Source: an uncultured Elioraea sp.
GTDB lineage: Bacteria > Pseudomonadota > Alphaproteobacteria > Acetobacterales > Acetobacteraceae
NCBI GenBank assembly: GCA_938010425.1
Contig: CALLUO010000005.1
Coordinates: 1 to 64,000 of the forward strand
Length of the DNA stretch: 64,000 nucleotides
Direction of reading: 5' to 3'
The notes under the pieces are model-generated. The model did not search any database. It saw only the letters and a list, made by a program, of their open reading frames with translations, and was not told the DNA's origin. Made by a program: the position numbers and the translations under genes. The first letter of the stretch is position 1; the number at the start of each line of letters is the position of its first letter. Shown piece by piece: positions 1 to 8,815 of this stretch.

Positions 1-118
1 CCGCCGCGGTGGACCGCAAGAACCAGCGCCTTCCGGCACCTGGTCGGCGACCGTTACGCGGGGGGCATCAGCGAATGGCGGGAGAAAGCCACCAGCCACC
101 GGCCAGAGGCCCATCCCC

Positions 119-3025
119 TCACTCTGCGGCGCGGGCATACACCTCAACACTGTCGCAGGTGCAGTGCAGGTTGCGATCGCCAAACACATTATCCACCCGC
201 TTCACGGGCGGCCAGTACTTTGCCGCCGCCACCCAGGGCAGCGGCATCGCGGCTTGGCGTCGGGGGTAGGGGTGTGTCCACGTTTCCGCCACGATTTCGT
301 CGGCGGTGTGCGGTGCATTTTTGAGCGGGTTGTCGTTGCGTGGCCAGTGTCCGCGTTCGATCGCCGCGATCTCAGCCCTGATTGCCAGCATCGCCTCGCA
401 AAACCGGTCAAGCTCCGCCTTCGATTCGCTTTCGGTCGGCTCGATCATCAGCGTTCCGGCCACCGGCCAGGACATGGTTGGGGCATGGAAACCATAGTCT
501 TGCAGCCGCTTGGCGATGTCCTCCACCGTCACGCCGGCCGAGGCCTGGAAGTGCCGGCAGTCGATGATGCACTCATGCGCCACGAGCCCGCCTTTGCCCG
601 CATACAGCACCGGATAGGCGTCGCGCAGCCTGTGCGCGACATAGTTGGCGTTCAGGATCGCAATCTCGGATGCGCGCTTCAGCCCCTGCCGGCCCATCAG
701 CGCGATATAGGCGTACGCGATGGGGAGAATGCCTGCGCTTCCCCAAGGTGCGGCGGCGACGGGCCCTGGCCCGGTCGCTGGCCCCGCCTCGGCCACTAGC
801 GGATGGTTGGGCAGGAAGGGCGCCAGGTGAGAGGCGACCGCGATTGGGCCCACGCCCGGGCCCCCGCCACCGTGAGGGATGCAGAAGGTTTTGTGCAGGT
901 TGAGGTGGCACACATCGGCGCCGATGGCGGCCGGGTTGGTCAGGCCAAGTTGGGCGTTCATGTTCGCCCCATCCATGTACACCTGCCCACCCGCCGCGTG
1001 CACGATGGCGCAAATCTCCTGCACCGCCTCCTCGAACACACCGTGCGTCGAGGGGTAGGTGATCATCAGGCACGCGAGGCGGCCGCGATGGGCATCAACC
1101 TTCGCGCGGAGATCGGCGACGTCGATGTTGCCGTCACGGTCGCAGCCCACCGGCACGACGCGCATCCCCGCCATCACGGCTGAGGCTGGGTTGGTGCCGT
1201 GCGCCGAAGTGGGAATGAGACAGATGTCGCGATTGCTCTCGCCGCGGCTTTCGTGCCAGGCGCGGATGGCGAGAAGCCCCGCATATTCGCCCGCACTGCC
1301 CGCGTTCGGCTGCAGGCTGACGGCGGCGAACCCCGTGATAGCGGCAAGCCAACGTTCCAGCCGCGTGATCAGCTCGCGATATCCCGCCGCCTGTTCAGCT
1401 GGCGCAAATGGGTGGATGTTGGCGAAGCCTGGCCAGGTGATGGGGATCATCTCCGCCGTCGCGTTCAGCTTCATGGTGCAGGAGCCGAGCGGGATCATCG
1501 AGCGGTTGAGCGCAATGTCCTTGTCCTCGAGCCGCTTGAGGTAGCGCAGCATCTCGTGTTCCGAACGATACGCATTGAACACGTTCTGGCGCAGGAAGGG
1601 CGAGGTGCGGAGCAGGGAGGAGGGGACGCTCTCGCTAGCGGAAGCAAGTCCGACGGGACGATCCGCTGCCGTGCCAATCGCCTCGGCGAGTTGCGCGAGT
1701 TCAGCCTCAGTCACTGTCTCGTCGAGGGCGATGCCGACGCCTGAGGCGTCGATGCGTCGAAGATTGAACCCGCGCGCGACCGCCTCGGCCATCAGCGCAT
1801 CGGCCTTCTCCCCGGCTTCGATCGCGATCGTGTCGAAGAAGTGCGCATGGCGAAGCCCAAAGCCTGCGCGCAGGGCAGCGTCGGCGAGCAGACGGGCAGC
1901 GAGGTTGCAGCGTCGCGCGATGCGCGCGAGCCCCTCCGGCCCGTGCCAGACGGCATACATCGCCGCGATCACCGCGAGCAGCACCTGGGCGGTGCAGATG
2001 TTGGACGTCGCCTTCTCGCGCCGGATGTGTTGTTCTCGCGTCTGCAGGGCAAGCCGTAGCGCCGGCCGCCCGGCCGCGTCCTGGCTCACCCCAACGAGGC
2101 GGCCCGGCAACAGCCGCTTGTGCGCGTCGCGCGTGGCGAAGAAGGCCGCATGCGGGCCGCCGTAACCGAACGGCACGCCGAAGCGCTGTGCGGAGCCCAC
2201 CACCACATCGGCCCCCATCTCTCCGGGAGGCTTTAGCAGGGCGAGCGAAAGGAGGTCGGTGGCAACGATGGCAAGCGCGCCAGTGCGATGCGCTGCGCTG
2301 ATTTCGGCCGAAAGATCGCGCACCGCGCCCGTGGTGCCAGGATACTGCAGCACCACCGCAAAAGGTGCTGCGCGCTCGATCGCGACCGCGTCACCGGCCG
2401 CCACCTCCACCACCGTGACGCCGAGCGGGCGGGAACGGGTGGTGAGCACAGCGCGGGTTTGCGGGTGCAAATCCGATGCGACGGCAAGCGTGAACGAACC
2501 ACCTGCCCGCTTTTGCCCGCGATGCACGGCAAGCGCGAGCGCCATCGCTTCCGCCGCCGCCGTCGCCTCGTCGAGCAACGAGGCGTTGGCGATGTCCATC
2601 GCCGTCAGTTCCGTCACCATGGTCTGGAAGGTGAGCAGGGCCTCAAGGCGCCCTTGCGCGATCTCCGCCTGGTAGGGGGTGTAGGCTGTGTACCAGCCGG
2701 GGTTCTCCAGCACGTTGCGCAGGATGACGGGCGGGGTGTGCGTGCCGTGGTAGCCAAGGCCGATCAAACTCTTGATGTCGGCGCGGTTGCGTGCAGCGAG
2801 CCCTGCAAGATCAGCAAGCACGCCCGCCTCGTCCTGTGCCTCGGGCAAACCGTTGCCGAATTCAGCGCGGATCGCACGCGGCACGGCGCGCTCGATCAGC
2901 GCATCAAGGCTCGGGAAGCCGAGTTCGGCCAGCATGGCCGCGACCTCGCCCGCATCGGGGCCGATGTGCCGGGTGGCGAACGAACCGGCCGCGCAAAGGC
3001 CGCGGAACTCCTCGAGCGCGCTCAT
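119..3025 (-). CDS. gcvP: Glycine dehydrogenase (decarboxylating), P protein
   Basis: P protein of the glycine cleavage system. It decarboxylates glycine on pyridoxal phosphate and passes the aminomethyl group to the lipoyl arm of GcvH. The frame gives 968 residues, the length of single-chain GcvP, so the two halves are fused rather than split into GcvPA/GcvPB. The N-terminal part has the expected FATRHIGP start. The PLP-lysine motif [16 protein letters not shown] lies near residues 705-720. The ATG at 3025 is chosen because the family alignment begins at MSALEEF and because it leaves one base after the gcvH stop; the frame stays open upstream into gcvH. It is the last gene of a gcvT-gcvH-gcvP operon and should follow the glycine riboswitch ahead of gcvT. 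Confidence 0.97.
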   Translation of the reverse strand: MSALEEFRGLCAAGSFATRHIGPDAGEVAAMLAELGFPSLDALIERAVPRAIRAEFGNGLPEAQDEAGVLADLAGLAARNRADIKSLIGLGYHGTHTPPVILRNVLENPGWYTAYTPYQAEIAQGRLEALLTFQTMVTELTAMDIANASLLDEATAAAEAMALALAVHRGQKRAGGSFTLAVASDLHPQTRAVLTTRSRPLGVTVVEVAAGDAVAIERAAPFAVVLQYPGTTGAVRDLSAEISAAHRTGALAIVATDLLSLALLKPPGEMGADVVVGSAQRFGVPFGYGGPHAAFFATRDAHKRLLPGRLVGVSQDAAGRPALRLALQTREQHIRREKATSNICTAQVLLAVIAAMYAVWHGPEGLARIARRCNLAARLLADAALRAGFGLRHAHFFDTIAIEAGEKADALMAEAVARGFNLRRIDASGVGIALDETVTEAELAQLAEAIGTAADRPVGLASASESVPSSLLRTSPFLRQNVFNAYRSEHEMLRYLKRLEDKDIALNRSMIPLGSCTMKLNATAEMIPITWPGFANIHPFAPAEQAAGYRELITRLERWLAAITGFAAVSLQPNAGSAGEYAGLLAIRAWHESRGESNRDICLIPTSAHGTNPASAVMAGMRVVPVGCDRDGNIDVADLRAKVDAHRGRLACLMITYPSTHGVFEEAVQEICAIVHAAGGQVYMDGANMNAQLGLTNPAAIGADVCHLNLHKTFCIPHGGGGPGVGPIAVASHLAPFLPNHPLVAEAGPATGPGPVAAAPWGSAGILPIAYAYIALMGRQGLKRASEIAILNANYVAHRLRDAYPVLYAGKGGLVAHECIIDCRHFQASAGVTVEDIAKRLQDYGFHAPTMSWPVAGTLMIEPTESESKAELDRFCEAMLAIRAEIAAIERGHWPRNDNPLKNAPHTADEIVAETWTHPYPRRQAAMPLPWVAAAKYWPPVKRVDNVFGDRNLHCTCDSVEVYARAAE

Positions 3026-3026
3026 C

Positions 3027-3401
3027 TCACAGGGTCTCCAGGTAGGCGGCGTAGGCGGTCTCGTCCAGCAAGGCCTCGAGTTCCGCCGCATCCGAAGGTT
3101 CAAGCCTGAAAAACCAGCCGTCCGCCAAAGGCGAGGTGTTGACCAGGCCTGGGTTATCGGACAGCGCGTGGTTCACCTCCACCACCTTGCCCGAAATGGG
3201 GGCGTAAATGTCCGAGGCAGCCTTGACGCTCTCCACCACCGCGCAGGCTTCGCCTGCCGTGACAATTCGCCCGACCTCGGGAAGTTCGACGAACACAACG
3301 TCGCCGAGTGCGGTCTGCGCATGGTCGGTGATGCCGACGGTAGCGACGTCGCCATCGAGCCTGATCCACTCATGGTCCTTGGTGAACTTCATCTCGCTCA
3401 T
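3027..3401 (-). CDS. gcvH: Glycine cleavage system H protein
   Basis: Lipoyl carrier of the glycine cleavage system, shuttling the methylamine group between GcvP, GcvT and the dihydrolipoyl dehydrogenase. It has 124 residues, normal for the family. The N-terminus [10 protein letters not shown] is diagnostic. The lipoylated lysine is K60 in the ESVKAASD motif. Three bases separate it from gcvT and one base from gcvP, so the three genes are surely cotranscribed. A second possible ATG three codons in would give a start at MKFTKDHEW. Confidence 0.97.
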   Translation of the reverse strand: MSEMKFTKDHEWIRLDGDVATVGITDHAQTALGDVVFVELPEVGRIVTAGEACAVVESVKAASDIYAPISGKVVEVNHALSDNPGLVNTSPLADGWFFRLEPSDAAELEALLDETAYAAYLETL

Positions 3402-3404
3402 GGC

Positions 3405-4526
3405 TCAGCTGGTCCGGCTGCTGCGTTTGTAGCGGTGGGGGACGAAGGGGAGGGGATGGATGCGAGCGGGAACGAGCCGCCCACGCAACGAGAGCTCCAC
3501 CGGCGTGGCGTCGCCGGCGAACCGGGAAGCAACGTAGCCCATAGCGATCGGGCCACCGACGGAGGGGCCGAAGGTGCCGGAGGTGAGGGTGCCGATCGGT
3601 GTACCGTCTGCCGCGAGCACCTCGGTTCCGGCCCGCGCCGGCTGCCGTCCCTCCGGCAGGATGCCGACGCGACGTCGCGCCGGCCCCTCGTCGAGTTCCC
3701 GCCTGATCCGTTCCGCACCAGGAAAATCCCAATCGACCCGCCGGCGCTTGCCGATGGTCCAGACAAGCCCCGCCTCTACCGGCGAGGTGGTCTCGTCGAT
3801 ATCGTTGCCATACAGGCACAATCCAGCTTCGAGACGGAGACTGTCGCGCGCGCCAAGGCCCGCCGGGGCGACGTCGGGATCAGCGAGCAAAGCCTCGGCC
3901 AGCGCGATCGCGTCCTCGGCAGCCACGCTGATCTCGAACCCATCCTCGCCCGTATAGCCAGAGCGAGAGACAAGGACCGAAAACCCGGCAACCCTTGTCT
4001 CCGCCACGCCGAGGAAGGGCAGGGCGACGGCCTCTTCCGCCCCGGCGCGGGCGAGAACAGCCTCCGCCGCAGGTCCCTGCAGCGCGATGAGCGCCCTGTT
4101 TTCGAGGGGCGTGAGCGTAACAGAGGGCGTCAGCAGAGCGCGCAGACGCGCGAGATCAACATCCTTGCGCGCCGCATTGAGCACGAGGAAGAAGCGATCC
4201 TCGGCAAGGCGGGCGATCATCGCATCGTCAAGGATGCCGCCCGTATCAGTGGTCAGCAGGGCATAGCGCTGTCTACCAGGAGCAAGGGAGACGAGGTCGG
4301 CAGGAGTGGCACGTTCAAGCGCCTCCGCCGCAGCGGGCCCCTCTACCCGCACCTGGCCCATGTGCGAAACGTCGAATAACGCAGCCTTGGTGCGGCACTG
4401 CGTGTGCTCGGCCAGGATGCCGGCTGGATACTGCACAGGCATGGCGTAGCCGGCGAAGGGCACGAGGCGCGCCCCGAGGCGACGGTGCAGCGGCTCAAGC
4501 GGGGTCGTAAGCAACACCGAAGTCAC
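3405..4526 (-). CDS. gcvT: Aminomethyltransferase, T protein
   Basis: Tetrahydrofolate-dependent aminomethyltransferase. It releases ammonia from the aminomethyl-lipoyl arm of GcvH and makes 5,10-methylene-THF. The 373-residue protein has the family N-terminus (LTTPLEPLHRRLGARLVPFAGY) and the conserved FDVSHMGQ block. The start is a GTG at 4526, with a GGAG Shine-Dalgarno about seven bases upstream. The open frame extends further upstream, but that part reads through the riboswitch and has no homology to GcvT. It is the first gene of the gcvTHP operon. Confidence 0.96.
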   Translation of the reverse strand: MTSVLLTTPLEPLHRRLGARLVPFAGYAMPVQYPAGILAEHTQCRTKAALFDVSHMGQVRVEGPAAAEALERATPADLVSLAPGRQRYALLTTDTGGILDDAMIARLAEDRFFLVLNAARKDVDLARLRALLTPSVTLTPLENRALIALQGPAAEAVLARAGAEEAVALPFLGVAETRVAGFSVLVSRSGYTGEDGFEISVAAEDAIALAEALLADPDVAPAGLGARDSLRLEAGLCLYGNDIDETTSPVEAGLVWTIGKRRRVDWDFPGAERIRRELDEGPARRRVGILPEGRQPARAGTEVLAADGTPIGTLTSGTFGPSVGGPIAMGYVASRFAGDATPVELSLRGRLVPARIHPLPFVPHRYKRSSRTS

Positions 4527-4578
4527 GGGCGCTCCGCAAGGGCCTCGCGCCGCAGGCCCCATGCCCGCGGCTCGTTGG

Positions 4579-4815
4579 CCCCCCTCTGTCCCGTGACCTG
4601 AGAGATTCGCGGCCCTAGTCAGGGCCCGCTTACTCCTTCGGTGCGTCGGCCGCTCCTGACTCCGGGATGGCCCATCTCGGGCCTTGTTCCCTCGCCTGCC
4701 GGCGGCCGCCGGCTTTCCAGAGGTCCGATCCCTGGGCGGTCCTTTGTGCCTGAGCGTTTCCGGGGGCCGGTTGCGCCTTCGGCGGCGCGGGCGAACCCGC
4801 GCTCTCTTCCGCCTG
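4579..4815 (-). promoter_or_regulatory. Tandem glycine riboswitch
   Basis: On the minus strand, between the operon promoter region and gcvT, two consecutive glycine-aptamer signatures are visible. Aptamer 1 (about 4713-4815) contains GCCGAAGGCGCAA, CTCAGGCACAAAGGACCG and a closing CTCTGGAAAG. Aptamer 2 (about 4579-4690) contains ACCGAAGGAGTAAGC, TCTCAGGTCACGGGACAG and AGGGGG. These are the conserved core elements of the glycine riboswitch. The final aptamer ends about 50 bases before the gcvT GTG and its GGAG ribosome site, so control of translation initiation is as likely as termination. No T-run terminator is evident. Aptamer ends are approximate. Confidence 0.93.
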
Positions 4816-4903
4816 GGAAATCTGGACACTGATCACATGCCTCAGCCCCCCACGGAACGCAAGGCGCCCGCGCCCCGACCTCCGTGCTGGCCGTAATGGC
4901 CGC

Positions 4904-5458
4904 TCAGCGCGGCCGGGCGGCGATCAGCCTGCGATTGGTGGCGAGTTCCTCCTCGCTCAGCTGCAAGCCGACGAGCACGGTATAGTCGGACGCCCGTACA
5001 CCGGGCCGCAGGGGCAGATCCACCGTCACTTCCTCCCCGCTAAGGCGAAGGCGCGAGCGGTTGGCGGGAAACTCTACGGCAATCTCGAACACCTGTTTGG
5101 CGGGGATGCGGCCCGTTTGGTCGGCGACGGCGACGAAATAGGGCACGGTCAGTGCCCGCCCCGAGGCGGCAGGGCCGCGCATCACCTCGATGGTCGGTGC
5201 CAGCGCCACCCGCACGCCTTCGCGGCTGCGCCCGAGCGGTTCGCAGCGCCCCGAAACCGCGGTCAGCTTGGCCTCGACCACGAGGTCGGTCAGGTCGCGC
5301 CCAGGACCGCGATAGCGACGGAGATCGGATGTCTCTGCTGTGCCGGCGATTTCGGGGCAGTCAAACCGCCGGGCTTGCGTCTGCCCACCGCCGCCACCGA
5401 ACATCCCACACCCGCCGAGCGCGACTATGGCGGCCAGCAGAAGGGCGGGGCGGAGCAT
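4904..5458 (-). CDS. Predicted outer-membrane or periplasmic lipoprotein
   Basis: A protein of 184 residues with a type II signal peptide: a hydrophobic stretch at residues 4-14 followed by lipobox LGGC, with acylated Cys17. A Gly-rich linker (GGGGG) follows, then a beta-rich domain of about 150 residues. I do not recognise the family; it resembles uncharacterised alphaproteobacterial lipoproteins. The ATG at 5458 is preferred because it starts the signal peptide; the open frame continues 25 codons upstream into the CDGSH gene. It begins one base after that gene's stop, so the two are cotranscribed. Function unknown. Confidence 0.75.
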   Translation of the reverse strand: MLRPALLLAAIVALGGCGMFGGGGGQTQARRFDCPEIAGTAETSDLRRYRGPGRDLTDLVVEAKLTAVSGRCEPLGRSREGVRVALAPTIEVMRGPAASGRALTVPYFVAVADQTGRIPAKQVFEIAVEFPANRSRLRLSGEEVTVDLPLRPGVRASDYTVLVGLQLSEEELATNRRLIAARPR

Positions 5459-5459
5459 G

Positions 5460-5732
5460 TTAGCGGTCGCCAGCGAGAAGTTCGTTATGGCTGCCGTCGC
5501 AAAAGGGTGGTGTCTTCGTCTTCTTGCAGCCACAAAGCCACACTGTCTCGTCCCTTTCCGCCTTCCACATCAGCGACTTAAGCCCCGTGCCCTTGTGCGC
5601 GCCATCGCAAAAGGGCTGGGTGGCGGAAAGCCCACAGGAACACCACCAATACTTCTCGCCGGCCTTCACCTCCACCGCGTAGGGCGCGGCCTGAGCCACC
5701 TTAGGCAGGGCCTCCCGAACAGTTTCGTTCAT
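5460..5732 (-). CDS. CDGSH iron-sulfur domain protein
   Basis: Small 90-residue protein with two CDGSH-type motifs in tandem, each expected to hold a 2Fe-2S cluster on three Cys and one His. Motif 1 is C31-x-C33, C42, H46 (PFCDGAH) and motif 2 is C67-x-C69, C78, H82 (PFCDGSH). The two-motif layout matches the MitoNEET-related Miner2-like bacterial proteins thought to act in redox or iron-sulfur handling. The start at MNETVREALPK fits the family; upstream codons are low complexity. It lies one base upstream of the lipoprotein gene. Confidence 0.88.
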   Translation of the reverse strand: MNETVREALPKVAQAAPYAVEVKAGEKYWWCSCGLSATQPFCDGAHKGTGLKSLMWKAERDETVWLCGCKKTKTPPFCDGSHNELLAGDR

Positions 5733-5850
5733 TGCTCTCCGCCTTGTTGCCTGCTGAACAGTTCGTTCGGGCCACGGATGCCGCTTGCCCCGCGCCCCTG
5801 CGCAGGCACTATGGGGGGTGAGGCGCAACCCCGCAACCGGGCTGTAACCG

Positions 5851-6819
5851 ATGACAGTTGACAAGCCCCCGCTCACCGTCCTGCTCGCCGGGCCAAGGGG
5901 CTTCTGTGCCGGCGTTGACCGCGCGATCAAAATCGTCGAGGAACTCCTGCGTCGGCACGGGCCCCCTGTCTATGTGCGGCACGAAATCGTGCACAACCGT
6001 TTTGTGGTCGAAAGCTTGGCCGCCAAGGGCGCCGTCTTTGTCGAGGAACTGGACGAAATTCCCGAAGAGGACGTTCGGGCAGGCGCGCCGGTGGTGTTTA
6101 GCGCGCACGGCGTTCCGAAATCCGTGCCTGAGGCGGCACGCGCGCGCGGCATGGTGCAGGTGGACGCCACCTGCCCTTTGGTCACCAAGGTGCACCGCGA
6201 GGCGGAGAAACACTTCGCCAAGCGCCGCCACCTGTTCTTGATCGGCCATGCTGGCCACCCTGAGGTGGTGGGCACAATGGGCCAGCTGCCGCCCGGTGCG
6301 GTGACCCTGGTGGAGGCGGTGGAGGACGCGCGCCGGGTGAGCCCTCCGCCCGAGGCGGAGGCGCTCGCCTACATCACCCAGACGACGCTCTCGGTCGATG
6401 ACACGGCTGAGATCATCGCCGTCCTGCGCAAGCGCTTTCCCGACATTGAAGGCCCCCGGCGCGAGGACATCTGCTACGCAACGACCAACCGCCAGGCGGC
6501 GGTCAAGGCAATCGCACCGCGCGCCGACCTTGTGCTGGTGATCGGCGCGCCCAACTCCTCCAACTCGCAGCGCTTGGTCGAGGTCGCGCTAAAGTCTGGC
6601 GCACCAGCCGCACAGTTGATCCAGCGCGCGGCCGACCTTGCCGCCTTGCCGCTTGATAGGGTTGGAACGCTGGGCCTCACCGCCGGCGCCTCCGCCCCGG
6701 AAGTGCTCGTCGAGGAGGTGATCACCGCCTTGCGCGAGCGCTTCGCGGTCAGCCTCGAGGAGGTCGTGGTCGCCGAGGAAGACGTTACCTTCCGCCTGCC
6801 GGCTGCACTTGCCGTCTGA
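5851..6819 (+). CDS. ispH: 4-hydroxy-3-methylbut-2-enyl diphosphate reductase
   Basis: Last enzyme of the MEP isoprenoid pathway. It reduces HMBPP to IPP and DMAPP with a 4Fe-4S cluster. The protein has 322 residues. The three cluster cysteines are visible in their usual contexts: [12 protein letters not shown] (C19), [11 protein letters not shown] and [10 protein letters not shown]. The NSSNSQRL substrate-binding block is also present. It starts a plus-strand run ispH-thrB-rnhA with gaps of 12 and -17 bases, which looks like one transcription unit. Confidence 0.97.
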   Translation: MTVDKPPLTVLLAGPRGFCAGVDRAIKIVEELLRRHGPPVYVRHEIVHNRFVVESLAAKGAVFVEELDEIPEEDVRAGAPVVFSAHGVPKSVPEAARARGMVQVDATCPLVTKVHREAEKHFAKRRHLFLIGHAGHPEVVGTMGQLPPGAVTLVEAVEDARRVSPPPEAEALAYITQTTLSVDDTAEIIAVLRKRFPDIEGPRREDICYATTNRQAAVKAIAPRADLVLVIGAPNSSNSQRLVEVALKSGAPAAQLIQRAADLAALPLDRVGTLGLTAGASAPEVLVEEVITALRERFAVSLEEVVVAEEDVTFRLPAALAV

Positions 6820-6831
6820 CGCATCCTCCTG

Positions 6832-7797
6832 ATGGCGGTCTACACGGAGGTCTCTGACGAGGCGCTCGCCGCCTTCCTTGCCCGTTACGACCTCGGCGGG
6901 CTTCTCTCCTTCAAGGGCATCGCGGAGGGGGTGGAGAACTCGAACTACCTGCTCGCCACCGACCGGGGCCAGTTCATCCTCACCCTCTACGAGAAGCGGG
7001 TCGATGCGCGGGATCTTCCCTACTTCCTTGGGCTGATGCAGCACCTCGCGGCCCGCGGCGTACGCTGCCCTCTGCCGGTGCGCGATCGCGAAGGTCGGCT
7101 GTGGGGCGAGCTTTGCGCGCGCCCCGCCGCCATCGTCACCTTCCTGCCCGGGGTGTGGCCGCGACGGATCCGCAACGAACACTGCACCGCCGTCGGAGCT
7201 GCCTTGGCCGAACTTCACCAGGCCGGCGAGGGGTTCGGCCTCGAACGAAAAAATGCGCTCGGGCCTGCTGGCTGGCCGCCTTTGCTCGCAGCCTCGCTCG
7301 CGCGCGCCGACGAGGTTCGGCCCGGGCTGGGTGAGGAGCTCGTCGACACGCTTGAGGCTCTGCTCGCTGCCTGGCCAAGCGGGCTGCCGCGCGGGCAGAT
7401 CCACGCCGATCTCTTTCCCGACAACGTGTTCTTTCTCAGCGACAGGGTGTCTGGGCTGATCGACTTCTATTTCGCGTGCACCGACCTTCTCGCCTACGAT
7501 CTTGCCGTGTGCCTCAACGCCTGGTGCTTCGAACCTGACGGGTCGTTCAACCTGACCAAGGGGGCGGGGCTGATCGCTGCCTACGAAGCCAAACGCCCAC
7601 TGTCATCTGCGGAGAGCGAGGCCCTGCCCGTTCTGTGCGCAGGCGCGGCGATGCGCTTCCTGCTCACTCGCCTGCACGACTGGCTGAACCACCCCCCCGG
7701 CGCCTTCGTCACCCCCAAGGACCCGCTCGAATATCTGCGCAAGCTCCGCTTCCACCGCAGCGTGAAGACAGCGGCTGACTATGGCCGAGGCGCGTGA
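6832..7797 (+). CDS. thrB: Homoserine kinase (APH-fold type)
   Basis: Phosphorylates homoserine on the path to threonine. This is the ThrB2-type homoserine kinase with an aminoglycoside-phosphotransferase fold, not the GHMP type. The 321 residues begin with [16 protein letters not shown] and contain the [10 protein letters not shown]-site strand. The catalytic loop is [11 protein letters not shown] and the metal-binding segment [11 protein letters not shown]. The ispH-thrB-rnhA order is common in Rhodospirillales. The stop codon lies inside the start of rnhA. Confidence 0.95.
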   Translation: MAVYTEVSDEALAAFLARYDLGGLLSFKGIAEGVENSNYLLATDRGQFILTLYEKRVDARDLPYFLGLMQHLAARGVRCPLPVRDREGRLWGELCARPAAIVTFLPGVWPRRIRNEHCTAVGAALAELHQAGEGFGLERKNALGPAGWPPLLAASLARADEVRPGLGEELVDTLEALLAAWPSGLPRGQIHADLFPDNVFFLSDRVSGLIDFYFACTDLLAYDLAVCLNAWCFEPDGSFNLTKGAGLIAAYEAKRPLSSAESEALPVLCAGAAMRFLLTRLHDWLNHPPGAFVTPKDPLEYLRKLRFHRSVKTAADYGRGA

Positions 7798-8245
7798 GAA
7801 GCCTCTCATCGAGGCCTGGACGGACGGAGGCTGCAAGCCGAACCCGGGCCCGGGCGGCTGGGCGGCGATCCTGCGCTGGCAGGGTCATGAGAAAGAGCTC
7901 TTCGGGGCGGAACCCGAAACCACCAACAACCGCATGGAGCTCACCGCCGCCATCGCGGCACTCGAGGCGCCAAAACGCCCAGCACGGCTCATCATCCACA
8001 CCGACAGCGAGTATCTCCGCAACGGCGTCACCCGCTGGCTCGAAGGCTGGGTACAAAGAGGCTGGCGGAACGCGGCAAAGGACCCGGTTGCGAACCGCGA
8101 CCTCTGGGAACGGCTGATCGCCGCCGCCGCCCGGCACGAGGTGGAGTGGCGTTGGGTGCGCGGTCACGCCGGAGACGAGATGAACGAGCGGGCAGACCGG
8201 CTGGCGACAGCGGCACGGGAGGCGCTAGGGCGCAGAGGGCGCTAG
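7781..8245 (+). CDS. rnhA: Ribonuclease HI
   Basis: Cleaves the RNA strand of RNA-DNA hybrids. The 154 residues carry all active-site elements: D in [15 protein letters not shown] in NNRMELTA, D in IHTDSEYL, and the H and D of [15 protein letters not shown]. It overlaps the 3' end of thrB by 17 bases in another frame, so it is probably translationally coupled to it. Confidence 0.97.
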   Translation: MAEAREKPLIEAWTDGGCKPNPGPGGWAAILRWQGHEKELFGAEPETTNNRMELTAAIAALEAPKRPARLIIHTDSEYLRNGVTRWLEGWVQRGWRNAAKDPVANRDLWERLIAAAARHEVEWRWVRGHAGDEMNERADRLATAAREALGRRGR

Positions 8246-8273
8246 GGCCTCGCACCGCGCTCCTCGTGCGGCC

Positions 8274-8756
8274 TTAGAGCGCGGCCAACACGGCCTCGGC
8301 TTTCGACACCTCGAACCCTCCCGGCTCTTCGACGCCGAGATAGGTCACCACCCCATCCTTCACGATCATCGCAAAACGTTGCGCACGGATGCCAAGACCG
8401 CGCGCGGTGAGGTCAAACTCGAGCCCCAGTGCCTTGGTGAACAGCCCAGATCCGTCAGCGAGGAACATGATCTTATCGAGCGCATTCTGGCTCTTTGCCC
8501 AAGCCTCCAACACAAACTGGTCGTTCACTGCGAGGCAGGCCACCGTGTCCACACCCTTGGCCTTCAGCGCATCGAGATGCTCGAGGAACCCGGGCAGGTG
8601 CTTCATCGAGCAGGTCGGGGTGAAGGCGCCGGGCACAGCAAACAACACTACCGTCTTGCCGGTAAAAATGTCTTCCGTTGTTACCTCACGCGCGCCATCC
8701 GCTGCCACATGTATGAGCTTGGCGGACGGAATGCGGTCGCCGACTTTGATCGTCAT
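8274..8756 (-). CDS. Peroxiredoxin, Prx5 family
   Basis: Thiol peroxidase of the Prx5 (AhpC/TSA-related) group, reducing peroxides at C49 in the motif PGAFTPTCS. The 160 residues match stand-alone bacterial Prx5. C74 (TVACLAVND) is in the usual position for this group. The start at MTIKVGDRIP is set by homology; the frame is open far upstream, but that part is a shadow of the DsbD-like gene. It lies just downstream of that gene on the same strand, so a shared thiol-redox role is plausible. Confidence 0.93.
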   Translation of the reverse strand: MTIKVGDRIPSAKLIHVAADGAREVTTEDIFTGKTVVLFAVPGAFTPTCSMKHLPGFLEHLDALKAKGVDTVACLAVNDQFVLEAWAKSQNALDKIMFLADGSGLFTKALGLEFDLTARGLGIRAQRFAMIVKDGVVTYLGVEEPGGFEVSKAEAVLAAL

Positions 8757-8815
8757 CGTCTGTGGTTTCTCCCGTGTGTGATCTGCCACTCCTATAGCGG
8801 CAAAGCGCATGGGCG

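Noticed and set aside
1-118. Possible end of a plus-strand gene reading AFRHLVGDRYAGGISEWREK
   Set aside because: It looks slightly protein-like, but its frame runs about 200 bases into gcvP before a stop and no family is recognised.
2772-4379. Plus-strand open frame of 535 codons
   Set aside because: It is antisense to gcvP, gcvH and gcvT, which are certain.
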